Assembly (NCBI GenBank): GCA_945946745.1
Contig: CAMEWZ010000026.1
Location: forward strand, 1-14,625
DNA: 14,625 bases
Direction of reading: 5' to 3'
Source of the DNA: an uncultured Clostridia bacterium
GTDB taxonomy: Bacteria > Bacillota > Clostridia > Oscillospirales > Oscillospiraceae
Shown here: in pieces, positions 6,582 through 12,984 of the stretch
Position numbering within the stretch: the first letter of the stretch is position 1
Layout: each line of letters begins with the position of its first letter
Position numbers and translations under genes: made by a program
Notes under the pieces: generated by a model
Databases searched by the model: none
Told to the model about the DNA's origin: nothing
Seen by the model: the letters and a program-made list of their open reading frames with translations, nothing else

Positions 6582-7370
6582 ATGATTACCATACAGAAAT
6601 ATGTCCGGGCCAAGAGCCTGGAGGAGGCCTACCAGCTAAACCAGAGCAAGCGCAACCGCATTGTCGGCGGCATGCTGTGGATGCGGCTGGGCCGAGGCAG
6701 CGTAGCCACCGCCATCGATCTGTGCGACCTGGGGCTGGACACCATCGAGGAAACGGAAGAACAGTTCTCCATCGGCGCCATGGTTTCCCTGCGGCAGCTG
6801 GAGCTGCATGAGGGCCTGAACGCCTACACCGGCGGCGCGGTAAAAAACGCGGTAAAGGACATCGTGGGCGTCCAGTTCCGGAACATGGCCACCGTTGGCG
6901 GCAGCATCTGGGGCCGGTTCGGCTTTTCCGATGTGCTCACCGTGTTTCTGGCCATGGACGCCTATGTGGAGCTTTACAAGGGGGGCGTCATCCCCTTGGA
7001 GCAGTTCGCCGCCAGGAAGAAGGATACCGACATTCTGGTACGGCTGATCGTGAAGAAAACCCCCGGTGCTTTCGTCTATACCGCCTTGCGCAACCAGCGC
7101 ACGGATTTCCCGGTGATCGCCTGCGCCGTGTCCCAGTTGGGCGGAGAATACCGGGCGGTGATCGGCGCCCGCCCCGCCAAGGCCATGGTCATCCGGGACG
7201 AACAGGGCCTGCTGGCCCAGGGTATCACCCCGGACAGCGCCGAAGCCTTTGCCGGATTTGTGGCGGAGCGCACCCCCACGGACAGCAACGTCCGGGCCAG
7301 CGCCGCCTACCGCAGCCATCTCATCCGGGTACTGACCGCGCGGGCCACTACGGAACTGGGAGGAATCTGA
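6582..7370 (+). CDS. Molybdenum hydroxylase FAD-binding subunit (xanthine dehydrogenase family, XdhB/CoxM-like)
   Basis: 262-residue flavin subunit that passes electrons from the Fe-S subunit to FAD and on to an acceptor. The FAD_binding_5 motifs are both present but in the form usual for this subgroup: a first glycine loop IVGGMLWMRLG (27-37), and ATVGGSIWGRFGFSD (103-117), which corresponds to the conserved A-T-x-G-G-N motif contacting FAD pyrophosphate. The C-terminal half resembles the CO dehydrogenase flavoprotein C-terminal domain but is somewhat short. AGGAG lies 8 nt before ATG 6582. First gene of a three-gene operon; its stop is 1 nt from the next start. Confidence 0.92.
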   Translation: MITIQKYVRAKSLEEAYQLNQSKRNRIVGGMLWMRLGRGSVATAIDLCDLGLDTIEETEEQFSIGAMVSLRQLELHEGLNAYTGGAVKNAVKDIVGVQFRNMATVGGSIWGRFGFSDVLTVFLAMDAYVELYKGGVIPLEQFAARKKDTDILVRLIVKKTPGAFVYTALRNQRTDFPVIACAVSQLGGEYRAVIGARPAKAMVIRDEQGLLAQGITPDSAEAFAGFVAERTPTDSNVRASAAYRSHLIRVLTARATTELGGI

Positions 7371-7371
7371 C

Positions 7372-7827
7372 ATGGAAATCAAACTGACTTTGAACGATAA
7401 GGCCATTACCGGCCACATCGAGGCCGACACGGTGCTGCTGGACTTCCTGCGCGCTCAGGGCTGCTACAGCGTCAAGCGGGGCTGCGACACTTCCAACTGC
7501 GGCCTGTGTACGGTGCTGCTGGACGGGAAGCCCATTTTATCCTGCTCCATGCTGGCCGCCCGGGCGGACGGCCACAGCGTACAGACCCTGGAGGGGCTTC
7601 AAGAGGAGGCCGCCGAATTCGTGGGCTTCCTCGCTGACCAGGGCGCCGACCAGTGCGGCTTCTGCAACCCCGGCTTCGTGATGAACACCATCGCCCTGCT
7701 CCGGGAAAACCCAGACCCCACGGATGGCGAAATTCGGGCCTTTTTGGCTGGGAACCTGTGCCGCTGCTCCGGCTATGACGGGCAGCTTCGGGGTATCCGC
7801 AGCTATTTGAACAGCCGCAAGGGCTAA
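7372..7827 (+). CDS. Molybdenum hydroxylase 2Fe-2S subunit (XdhC/CoxS/HcrC-like)
   Basis: 151-residue electron-transfer subunit carrying two [2Fe-2S] clusters. The plant-ferredoxin-type cluster uses Cys38, Cys43, Cys46 and Cys58 (CDTSNCGLC...SC). The second, helical cluster uses Cys95, Cys98, Cys130 and Cys132 (QCGFC...LCRCSGY). All eight ligands are present and the length is typical. GGAGG precedes the ATG by 8 nt, overlapping the end of the FAD-subunit gene, so the subunits are translated together. The three-subunit arrangement is like CO dehydrogenase or bacterial xanthine dehydrogenases rather than the fused eukaryotic enzyme. Confidence 0.97.
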   Translation: MEIKLTLNDKAITGHIEADTVLLDFLRAQGCYSVKRGCDTSNCGLCTVLLDGKPILSCSMLAARADGHSVQTLEGLQEEAAEFVGFLADQGADQCGFCNPGFVMNTIALLRENPDPTDGEIRAFLAGNLCRCSGYDGQLRGIRSYLNSRKG

Positions 7828-7837
7828 GGAGGACGCA

Positions 7838-10132
7838 ATGGAACAGCGAGAATACAAGGTTGTGGGCAAGTCCTTCCGAAAAAAGGATTCCATGCAGCTG
7901 CTGCTGGGAAAGCCCGTTTATGTGGACGATGTGACGCCGAAGGACGCGCTGGTAGTGAAAATTCTGCGCAGCCCCCACGCCAACGCCATCGTCCAGGAGA
8001 TCAACACCAAAGCCGCCCGGTTCGTCCCCGGGGTGGTGGATATCTACACCTGGGAGGACGTGCCCCAGACCCGGTTTGCCATTGCCGGTCAGACCTACCC
8101 GGAGCCTTCCCCCTATGACCGGCTGATTCTGGATCGCCATGTGCGCTTCGCGGGAGACGCGGTGGCCATTATCGCCGCGGAAACCGAAAAGGCCGCCTTG
8201 AAGGCCATGAAGCTCATCAAGGTCAAATATGAAGTCCTGGAGGCCGTGCTGGATTACCACACCGCCCTGGACAATCCCATTCTGGTGCATCCCGAGGAGG
8301 ACTGGGAGCCTCCCTGTGAAGTAGGCGGCACCAACAAGCGGAACCTGGTGGCCAGCGGCCTGGACGCCGAGGGAGATGTGGAGGCGGTTCTGGCGGACTG
8401 CGACATTGTGCTGGACCGGACCTTCCACACCAAGGCCTTCCAGCAGGCCATGATGGAGCCCTTCACCGCCTACGCCGAGCTGGACCGCTACGGGCGGCTC
8501 CATCTGATCTCCTCCACCCAGATCGTGTTCCACACCCGAAGAATCCTGTCCCGGGCCCTGGGCATTCCCAAGAGCCGCATTCGGGTGGAAAAACCCCGGA
8601 TCGGCGGCGGCTTCGGTGCCAAGCAGACCGCGGTGTGCGACGTGTACCCGGCCTTCGTCACTCTGAAAACCGGACGCCCCTCCAGGATCACCTACACCCG
8701 GGAGGAAGCCCAGATCGCCGGTTCTCCCCGGCATGAAATGGAAATCCGGGTACGGCTGGGGGCGAACCGGGATGGTAAGATTCGGGTTCTGGATCTGTAC
8801 ACCCTGTCCAATTCCGGCGCTTACGGCGAGCACGGCCCCACCACCGTGGGTCTGTCCGGCCACAAATCCATCCCGCTGTACACCGGTTCCCTGGAGGCCT
8901 ACCGGTTCGGCTACGACGTGGTCTACACCAATTTGCAGGCCGCCGGCGCATACCGGGGCTACGGCGCCACCCAGGGCATCTTTGCCGTGGAATCCGTGGT
9001 CAACGAGCTGGCAGAAACCCTGGGCATGGATCCCACCGTCATCCGGGATCAGAACATGGTGAAAGAGGGCATGGTCATGCCCGCCTACTACGGCGAAACC
9101 GCCAACGCCTGCGCCCTGGACCGCTGCATGGCGCATTGCCGTCAGATGTTCGGCTGGGAAGAAAAATATCCCGTCCGGGATATGGGCAATGGAAAGGTGC
9201 GCTCCGCCGGTGTGGCCATGGCCATGCAGGGCAGCTGCATCTCCAACGTGGATGTTGGCTCCGCCACCGTTAAACTCAGCGAGGACGGCACCTACAATCT
9301 GATGATCGGCGCGGCGGACATGGGCACCGGCTGCGACACCATTCTGGCCCAGATGGTGGCGGAAATGATGGATTGCCGCTTTGACGATGTGGCCGTATTC
9401 GGCGCGGACACCGACGCCTCCCCCTATGATTCCGGCTCCTACGCCTCCTCCACCACCTACATCACCGGAAAAGCGGTGGAGAAGGCCTGCACCCAGCTGA
9501 AAGCCAACATCTGCGCCATCGCCGCCGAAATGCTGGACTGCGCCCCGGAGGCGGTGGTGCTGGAAAGCGGCCGGGTGTGTAACATCGACACCCACCAGAC
9601 CGTTTCCTTGACGGACATTTCCTACAAGGCCCAGGTGGGCAACTGCATTCCCGCGGAGGCCACCGCCACCCACTCCTCCCCCGTCTCTCCCCCGCCCTAC
9701 ATGGTGGGCATGGTGGAAATCGAATTGGATAAACGCACGGGACTGGTCACCATCCTGGACTACATGGCGGTGGTGGACTGCGGCATCCCCATCAACCCGG
9801 CTCTGGCCCGGATTCAGACCGAGGGCGGCATTGTCCAGGGCATTGGCCATACCTTGATGGAGAACGTGACCTATGACAGCCACGGCCGTCCTGTAGAATC
9901 CTCCTTTATGCAGTATAAGATTCCCACCCGGCTGGATATGGGTACGCTGAAGGTGGAATTTGAGCACAGCTATGAGCCCACCGGCCCCTTCGGCGCCAAG
10001 TCCATCGGCGAGATCGTCATCAACACCCCCGCCCCGGCCATTGCCCACGCCATCGCCCGGGCCACCGGGGTCTGGCACCGGGAACTGCCCATCACTCCGG
10101 AGAAAGTCGCCATGTCCCTTGTAGAAGAATAG
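7838..10132 (+). CDS. Molybdenum hydroxylase molybdopterin-binding catalytic subunit, likely selenium-dependent
   Basis: 764 residues, full length for the XdhA/large-subunit family; binds the Mo-MCD cofactor and hydroxylates a heterocycle or purine with water as oxygen source. Landmarks are QQAMMEP (202-208), the Moco loop GGGFGAKQ (256-263), AYRGYG (371-376) with the substrate-site arginine at 373, MGTG (495-498), and GAKSIGE (719-725) with the catalytic base glutamate at 725. Relative to bovine xanthine oxidase, the Glu802 position is Gln263 and the MGQG motif reads MGTG. AAGGAGG lies 5 nt before the ATG. Selenium dependence is inferred from the divergent SelD/YqeB/YqeC operon, since selenium is a labile ligand and not encoded in sequence. 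Xanthine/purine is the likeliest substrate given the permease, but nicotinate-like substrates remain possible. Confidence 0.92.
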   Translation: MEQREYKVVGKSFRKKDSMQLLLGKPVYVDDVTPKDALVVKILRSPHANAIVQEINTKAARFVPGVVDIYTWEDVPQTRFAIAGQTYPEPSPYDRLILDRHVRFAGDAVAIIAAETEKAALKAMKLIKVKYEVLEAVLDYHTALDNPILVHPEEDWEPPCEVGGTNKRNLVASGLDAEGDVEAVLADCDIVLDRTFHTKAFQQAMMEPFTAYAELDRYGRLHLISSTQIVFHTRRILSRALGIPKSRIRVEKPRIGGGFGAKQTAVCDVYPAFVTLKTGRPSRITYTREEAQIAGSPRHEMEIRVRLGANRDGKIRVLDLYTLSNSGAYGEHGPTTVGLSGHKSIPLYTGSLEAYRFGYDVVYTNLQAAGAYRGYGATQGIFAVESVVNELAETLGMDPTVIRDQNMVKEGMVMPAYYGETANACALDRCMAHCRQMFGWEEKYPVRDMGNGKVRSAGVAMAMQGSCISNVDVGSATVKLSEDGTYNLMIGAADMGTGCDTILAQMVAEMMDCRFDDVAVFGADTDASPYDSGSYASSTTYITGKAVEKACTQLKANICAIAAEMLDCAPEAVVLESGRVCNIDTHQTVSLTDISYKAQVGNCIPAEATATHSSPVSPPPYMVGMVEIELDKRTGLVTILDYMAVVDCGIPINPALARIQTEGGIVQGIGHTLMENVTYDSHGRPVESSFMQYKIPTRLDMGTLKVEFEHSYEPTGPFGAKSIGEIVINTPAPAIAHAIARATGVWHRELPITPEKVAMSLVEE

Positions 10133-10136
10133 CATC

Positions 10137-10168
10137 AGCCCGGAATTGGTTTTCGCCAATTCCGGGCT
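10137..10168 (+). terminator. Intrinsic terminator of the hydroxylase operon
   Basis: Perfect 13-bp stem AGCCCGGAATTGG (10137-10149) / CCAATTCCGGGCT (10156-10168) with loop TTTTCG, then TTGCTTCG. It begins 5 bp after the molybdopterin-subunit stop. The opposing ECF gene ends at 10186, so the hairpin could also serve that transcript, although the minus side lacks a U-run. Confidence 0.88.
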
Positions 10169-10185
10169 TTGCTTCGATAAATCCG

Positions 10186-10731
10186 TTATTTATGCAGCGC
10201 CTTGCGCAGGACAGGGACGATCAGCAGGGCTACACCGCCGCCGATGAGGGCGGTAATCAGCTGGGGCCAGGCAAACATGGTGGGCAGGGCCTTCAGCATA
10301 GGTTCCTTCAGAGTGCCCGCCGCCAGCAGGGGCGCGGCTGCCAGGCCGCAGATGATCTTCGCCACCAGGATGTACAGCGTCGCAAATTTCGCGGCGGCGG
10401 CGATGAACCAGCCGGCGATTCGCTGCCCCAGTGCCGCGGCCTTCGGGCCGGCAATGAAGTGCAGCAGCACCACAAACACGGTGTTGCCCACCATAATGGC
10501 GGGAACCGTGACCACCTGGGGCGCGATGCCCAGCAGGAAGGCCAGCACCGGAGAAATCACAGCCACCGTAATGCCGCTGCTGAGACCCGCCACCAGAACA
10601 GTGACCGCCAGCACGGCGTTGACACAGGAGCCGGTGACGATCTGGCCAAAGGCCTTGGTCAGTGCCTGGAGGGTAACGAGCAGCGCCAGCATAATGGCGG
10701 TTTCCGTGATCCAACGAATTTTCTTGTCCAT
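10186..10731 (-). CDS. Probable ECF transporter S component (small integral membrane protein)
   Basis: 181 residues with about six hydrophobic segments (roughly 9-26, 36-51, 54-70, 75-94, 105-125 and 155-174) and a positively charged N-terminus (MDKKIRW), as in substrate-capturing S components of energy-coupling factor importers. No ATPase or EcfT gene is adjacent, which is normal for group II ECF systems that share a module encoded elsewhere. The substrate cannot be told: I see no riboswitch class or neighbouring pathway that fixes it. GAGAGGG lies 7 nt before ATG 10731. It is co-transcribed with the TM1266-like gene 24 bp upstream, behind the attenuator leader. Other small membrane families remain possible. 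Confidence 0.65.
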   Translation of the reverse strand: MDKKIRWITETAIMLALLVTLQALTKAFGQIVTGSCVNAVLAVTVLVAGLSSGITVAVISPVLAFLLGIAPQVVTVPAIMVGNTVFVVLLHFIAGPKAAALGQRIAGWFIAAAAKFATLYILVAKIICGLAAAPLLAAGTLKEPMLKALPTMFAWPQLITALIGGGVALLIVPVLRKALHK

Positions 10732-10755
10732 AGATGATCCCTCTCTTTTCAGAAA

Positions 10756-11013
10756 TTAGTCTGTACCGATGACGCTGGAATAAGCGGTTTTGACGCTGAT
10801 CCCCGACAGGCCGCCGATTTTCCCCGCCAGGGTGGAGATGGTGTTCTGGGGCGCGTCCAGGGCGATGGCGATGATGTTCACCCCCCGCTTGCGGTAGGGA
10901 ATCCCCATTCGTCCGATGATGTACTCCCCATATTCATGCAAAATGGCGTTCAGTGTTTCCACCATGTCCCCATTTTCCACGATGATGCTGATGACGGCGA
11001 CCCGTGTTTCCAT
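10756..11013 (-). CDS. TM1266-family putative iron-only hydrogenase system regulator
   Basis: 85-residue protein with an ACT/NikR-C-terminal-like ferredoxin fold: VAVISIIVEN (strand), VETLNAILHEYGEYIIGRMGIPYR, GVNIIAIALDAPQNTISTLAGKIGGL, VKTAYS. This is the family annotated as iron-only hydrogenase system putative regulator, usually found near hydE/hydF/hydG; none are in the window. The ligand is unknown and there is no separate DNA-binding domain. ATG 11013 is preferred because GGGAGG (11021-11026) is 7 nt upstream; the ATG at 11019 would be 1 nt from it, and the frame upstream (ATG 11034) runs into the terminator U-run. First gene of a two-gene unit with the ECF S component. Confidence 0.85.
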   Translation of the reverse strand: METRVAVISIIVENGDMVETLNAILHEYGEYIIGRMGIPYRKRGVNIIAIALDAPQNTISTLAGKIGGLSGISVKTAYSSVIGTD

Positions 11014-11026
11014 TGGCATTCCTCCC

Positions 11027-11069
11027 AAAAACAAAAACTGCCGCAGCCTGGACGGCGCGGCAACGGCAG
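11027..11069 (-). terminator. Intrinsic terminator in the leader of the TM1266-like/ECF unit (attenuator)
   Basis: On the minus strand CTGCCG (11064-11069) pairs with CGGCAG (11038-11043); GCC/GGC pairs further inside, closing a loop of about 10 nt. The stem is followed at once by TTTTTGTTTTT (11027-11037), and GGGAGG follows the U-run directly. Its position downstream of a promoter and just before a Shine-Dalgarno makes it an attenuator rather than an end-of-gene terminator. Confidence 0.82.
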
Positions 11070-11140
11070 CCCCGGTTTTCCGGAGCGATCACCATATGGC
11101 GCGCCTTTCCCGCAGCGTAACCGCTTGATGTCAGGCGTCT
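11038..11140 (-). promoter_or_regulatory. Structured 5' leader of unrecognised class
   Basis: The leader from the predicted start near 11140 can form CGCCT/AGGCG enclosing AGCG-GTTA-CGCT, then CGCC-ATAT-GGTG, then CCGG-AAAA-CCGG, before the terminator stem. I compared its conserved-looking stretches with riboswitch classes I know (TPP, FMN, cobalamin, THF, SAM, Moco, ZTP, glycine, preQ1, fluoride) and recognise none. It may be a riboswitch or a protein- or translation-controlled attenuator. Confidence 0.5.
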
Positions 11141-11146
11141 GGCTGT

Positions 11147-11175
11147 ATGATAGCATACCCACCAGGGATTGTCTA
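11147..11175 (-). promoter_or_regulatory. Promoter of the TM1266-like/ECF unit
   Basis: Minus strand: -35 TAGACA (11170-11175), 17-nt spacer, extended -10 TGCTATCAT with TATCAT at 11147-11152. It lies between the DUF1576 terminator and the leader, so this pair of genes is its own transcription unit. Confidence 0.82.
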
Positions 11176-11212
11176 TATGCGCTCTGCACGAAATTGGCCG
11201 GTATTTTTTGGC

Positions 11213-11251
11213 AAAAAACGCCCCCGGCTTTCCCATGTGGAAAGTCGGGGG
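11213..11251 (-). terminator. Intrinsic terminator of the DUF1576 gene
   Basis: Minus strand: CCCCCG-A-CTTTCC stem with GGAAAG-C-CGGGGG (11221-11251; one A/C mismatch, 5-nt loop), then CG and a run of six T (11213-11218). It begins about 8 bp after the DUF1576 stop. Confidence 0.93.
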
Positions 11252-11258
11252 TTGGAAA

Positions 11259-12593
11259 TTACGAATTTTTCAGCGCCTTGCGTTCGTCCTTGGTCTTGGC
11301 GAAGCGCTCCAGCGTAGGCAGGAGAATGATGCAGATCAGCGCCGCGGTGAAGCCGCCGTTGTACAGGCAGAAGCCGCCGTGCAGCGCCGGGACGGAGGTC
11401 ACCAGCAGATAGTGCATTCCCGCCGCCAGAACGCCGAATTTCCAGCCGTACTTATCCGCAATGGGGCTTAAGCCGTTGGCATAGCACAATCCCACGCAGA
11501 TGGCCTGGGCGTTGATACCCATGGCAAAGCTGCCGCCCACCAAGCCGGACAGCCAGCCGCAGACCGTGGAGGTCAGCACATATCCCAGCATAATGGGCCA
11601 GACATTGCCGGGATGGGAGCCGGAATTGCAGGTGGCCAGCATACAGAAGATGATGCCAAAGGTCACACCGTTAAAGCTGGCTCCAATCAAGTTGTAATAA
11701 CCCAGGATAAACAGGCCGAACACGCCCACATTCATCAAGAAGGTGGCGTTGCCGTAGGTGGAGGAGAAATTGGTCACCAAATCCGGGTCAATCAGCAGCC
11801 GCCAGTAGTCCTTGGGCCGGCAGCCCAGAGCGAAAGCAAACACAATGCACAGCCCAAACAAAATGCAGCAGAACACATTGACAGTAAGCCGGGAAGCCAC
11901 CTGCAATGTCTCGGCGGCAGGAGCGGCAGGGAGGGCAACCCCCAGGGTCTTATACAGCGTGGCGTTTAGGAAAAAGGCCGTCATGCCAATGGGCAGGGCC
12001 GCGGAGTAAAGGTCGAAGCCCTTGTGCACCTTGGGAGAATTGGCCAGGCCCGCAGGCAGGAAAAAGCCAATGCAAAAGCCCACCAGCAGCGCAAGCCCAA
12101 TGCCCGGCAGGTTAAAGCCCACCGCCTCCGCGTTGGGGTAGCGGAGCATCAGATCGGTAATCAGCGGGGCAATGCCGGTGGAGAACAGCATGGCGTTCAC
12201 CAGGGAGCCCATTTTCTCCTTCTTCACCAGGCCGTAGATCATCACGCCGAAAATGCTGGGCCACATATTGAGGATGTTGATGCCCCAGGAGCAAAAGCCC
12301 AGGGTCAAAATCACCGCCAGGGTGGACGCATTGTTGGGCGTTCCGTGGAATACCAGAAATAGTCCCAGGCTGATGGCGCACACCAGTCCCATATTGAGGA
12401 AGGTGGCCGCGTAGCCGCCCACCGCGAAATAGTTGGTGGAAATTTTGCTGGGCTGGCTCAGAATCTGCCATAGGCCGGACAGCATGGTGCTCCTGTCTCC
12501 CATGCACAGCGCCGCTGCCAGAAACGCCAGGCTGAAGAACGCGAATAGGAGCTTCAAAAAGTCGCCTTCGGAGAGATTTCTGATCTTTTTCAT
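11259..12593 (-). CDS. DUF1576 family multi-pass membrane protein (putative transporter)
   Basis: 444 residues, almost entirely hydrophobic helices, a family of unknown function. Two halves resemble each other: residues about 57-121 (GGYAATFLNMG...ILNMWPSIFGVMIYG) and 277-340 (STYGNATFLMNVG...GNVWPIMLGYVL). Such an internal repeat is typical of secondary transporters. ATG 12593 is preferred: AGGGGTG lies about 5 nt upstream and the protein then begins MKKIRNLSEGDFLKLLF, leading into the first helix. A longer in-frame start at 12839 would run through the riboswitch terminator and repeat and is rejected. The gene stands alone, ends at its own terminator, and is transcribed from the ZTP-riboswitch promoter. 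A link of its substrate to purine or one-carbon metabolism is inferred from that switch. Confidence 0.9.
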   Translation of the reverse strand: MKKIRNLSEGDFLKLLFAFFSLAFLAAALCMGDRSTMLSGLWQILSQPSKISTNYFAVGGYAATFLNMGLVCAISLGLFLVFHGTPNNASTLAVILTLGFCSWGINILNMWPSIFGVMIYGLVKKEKMGSLVNAMLFSTGIAPLITDLMLRYPNAEAVGFNLPGIGLALLVGFCIGFFLPAGLANSPKVHKGFDLYSAALPIGMTAFFLNATLYKTLGVALPAAPAAETLQVASRLTVNVFCCILFGLCIVFAFALGCRPKDYWRLLIDPDLVTNFSSTYGNATFLMNVGVFGLFILGYYNLIGASFNGVTFGIIFCMLATCNSGSHPGNVWPIMLGYVLTSTVCGWLSGLVGGSFAMGINAQAICVGLCYANGLSPIADKYGWKFGVLAAGMHYLLVTSVPALHGGFCLYNGGFTAALICIILLPTLERFAKTKDERKALKNS

Positions 12594-12657
12594 AACAACA
12601 CCCCTGAAATATTTTTCCAAACCGCCTCCCACCGGATGCGGATATCGGCTTGTCACC

Positions 12658-12691
12658 CCAAAGCTTCTCCTTTCTGAGGAGACTTCTTTGG
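12658..12691 (-). other. Hairpin in the DUF1576 leader
   Basis: Minus strand: CCAAAG (12686-12691) pairs with CTTTGG (12658-12663), with an inner TCTCC/GGAGA stem. There is no U-run. It lies between the dispersed repeat and the DUF1576 Shine-Dalgarno; function unknown. Confidence 0.4.
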
Positions 12692-12716
12692 TGTAACGGA
12701 TCATCAACACCCAAAA

Positions 12717-12791
12717 CGATACCGAGCGGTACCCAATGGTGTTACGACTACCACCAAGCTGGCGCACGCATTGTCGGCGGCGGCTCGCCGC
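12717..12791 (+). repeat. Dispersed hairpin repeat, copy B
   Basis: Bases 12717-12775 match copy A (6451-6509) at 51 of 59 positions. The first hairpin is GATACCG (12718-12724) / TGGTGTT (12737-12743), which pairs with G-U wobbles when read on the plus strand. The unit hairpin is GCGGCG-GCT-CGCCGC (12777-12791), present once. The copy directly abuts the A-run of the riboswitch terminator and lies between that terminator and the DUF1576 gene, on the opposite strand sense to that gene. Confidence 0.82.
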
Positions 12792-12826
12792 AAAAAAGGG
12801 CAATTCAGCCTCAAACTGAATTGCCC
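12792..12826 (-). terminator. Intrinsic terminator (expression platform) of the ZTP riboswitch
   Basis: Minus strand: GGGCAATTCAG (12816-12826) pairs perfectly with CTGAATTGCCC (12798-12808), 7-nt loop, then TTTTTT (12792-12797). The 5' arm begins with the GGGCA that closes aptamer stem P3, so terminator and ligand-bound aptamer exclude each other. The expected behaviour is an ON switch, as for most ZTP riboswitches. Confidence 0.95.
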
Positions 12827-12896
12827 AGACGGTCGGCATAACTACTCTTACACTCCCCAGCGGTCAGCCCGCTTTCATCCGTCAGTCACGTAAGAG
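12822..12896 (-). ncRNA. ZTP riboswitch (pfl motif) aptamer
   Basis: Senses ZMP/ZTP (AICAR nucleotides), which build up when 10-formyl-THF is low. Minus-strand elements: P1 CTCTTAC (12890-12896) with GTAAGAG (12845-12851); conserved CGTGACTGACGG (12879-12890); P2 AGCGG-GCTGA-CCGCT (12859-12873); conserved GGGGAG (12853-12858); P3 TGCC/GGCA; conserved GCCG-A-CCGTCTGGGC. The pseudoknot GACGG (12879-12883) with CCGTC (12828-12832) differs from the usual GGCGG/CCGCC-type pairing by a compensating G-to-A / C-to-T pair. The match to the class is strong in both sequence and structure. The downstream gene on the same transcript is DUF1576. Confidence 0.94.
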
Positions 12897-12905
12897 GATG
12901 CTTCT

Positions 12906-12934
12906 ATTGTAGTAAAGAATTCCAGGTTTGTCAA
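12906..12934 (-). promoter_or_regulatory. Promoter of the ZTP riboswitch/DUF1576 transcript
   Basis: Minus strand: perfect -35 TTGACA (12929-12934), 17-nt spacer, -10 TACAAT (12906-12911). The predicted start near 12899 is just before aptamer stem P1. Confidence 0.92.
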
Positions 12935-12979
12935 CAAGAAAATGCCCGCTTCCGGCGGAGAAGGCCAAAAGCGGGCATT
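12935..12979 (-). terminator. Intrinsic terminator of the antiporter gene
   Basis: Minus strand: AATGCCCGCTT (12969-12979) pairs with AAGCGGGCATT (12941-12951), then TTCTTG. It lies 5 bp after the antiporter stop and just before the riboswitch promoter. Confidence 0.88.
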
Positions 12980-12984
12980 GGGTA

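Noticed and set aside
7472..10159. An 895-codon open frame on the minus strand opposite the 2Fe-2S and molybdopterin subunits
   Set aside because: Its product is Gly/His/Val-rich with no recognisable domain. It is exactly antisense to two well-supported genes, as expected when GC-rich codons leave the opposite frame open. No Shine-Dalgarno or promoter was seen.
12594..12839. N-terminal extension of DUF1576 from an in-frame ATG at 12839
   Set aside because: It would code through the riboswitch terminator and the repeat. The start at 12593 has a Shine-Dalgarno and leads into the first membrane helix.
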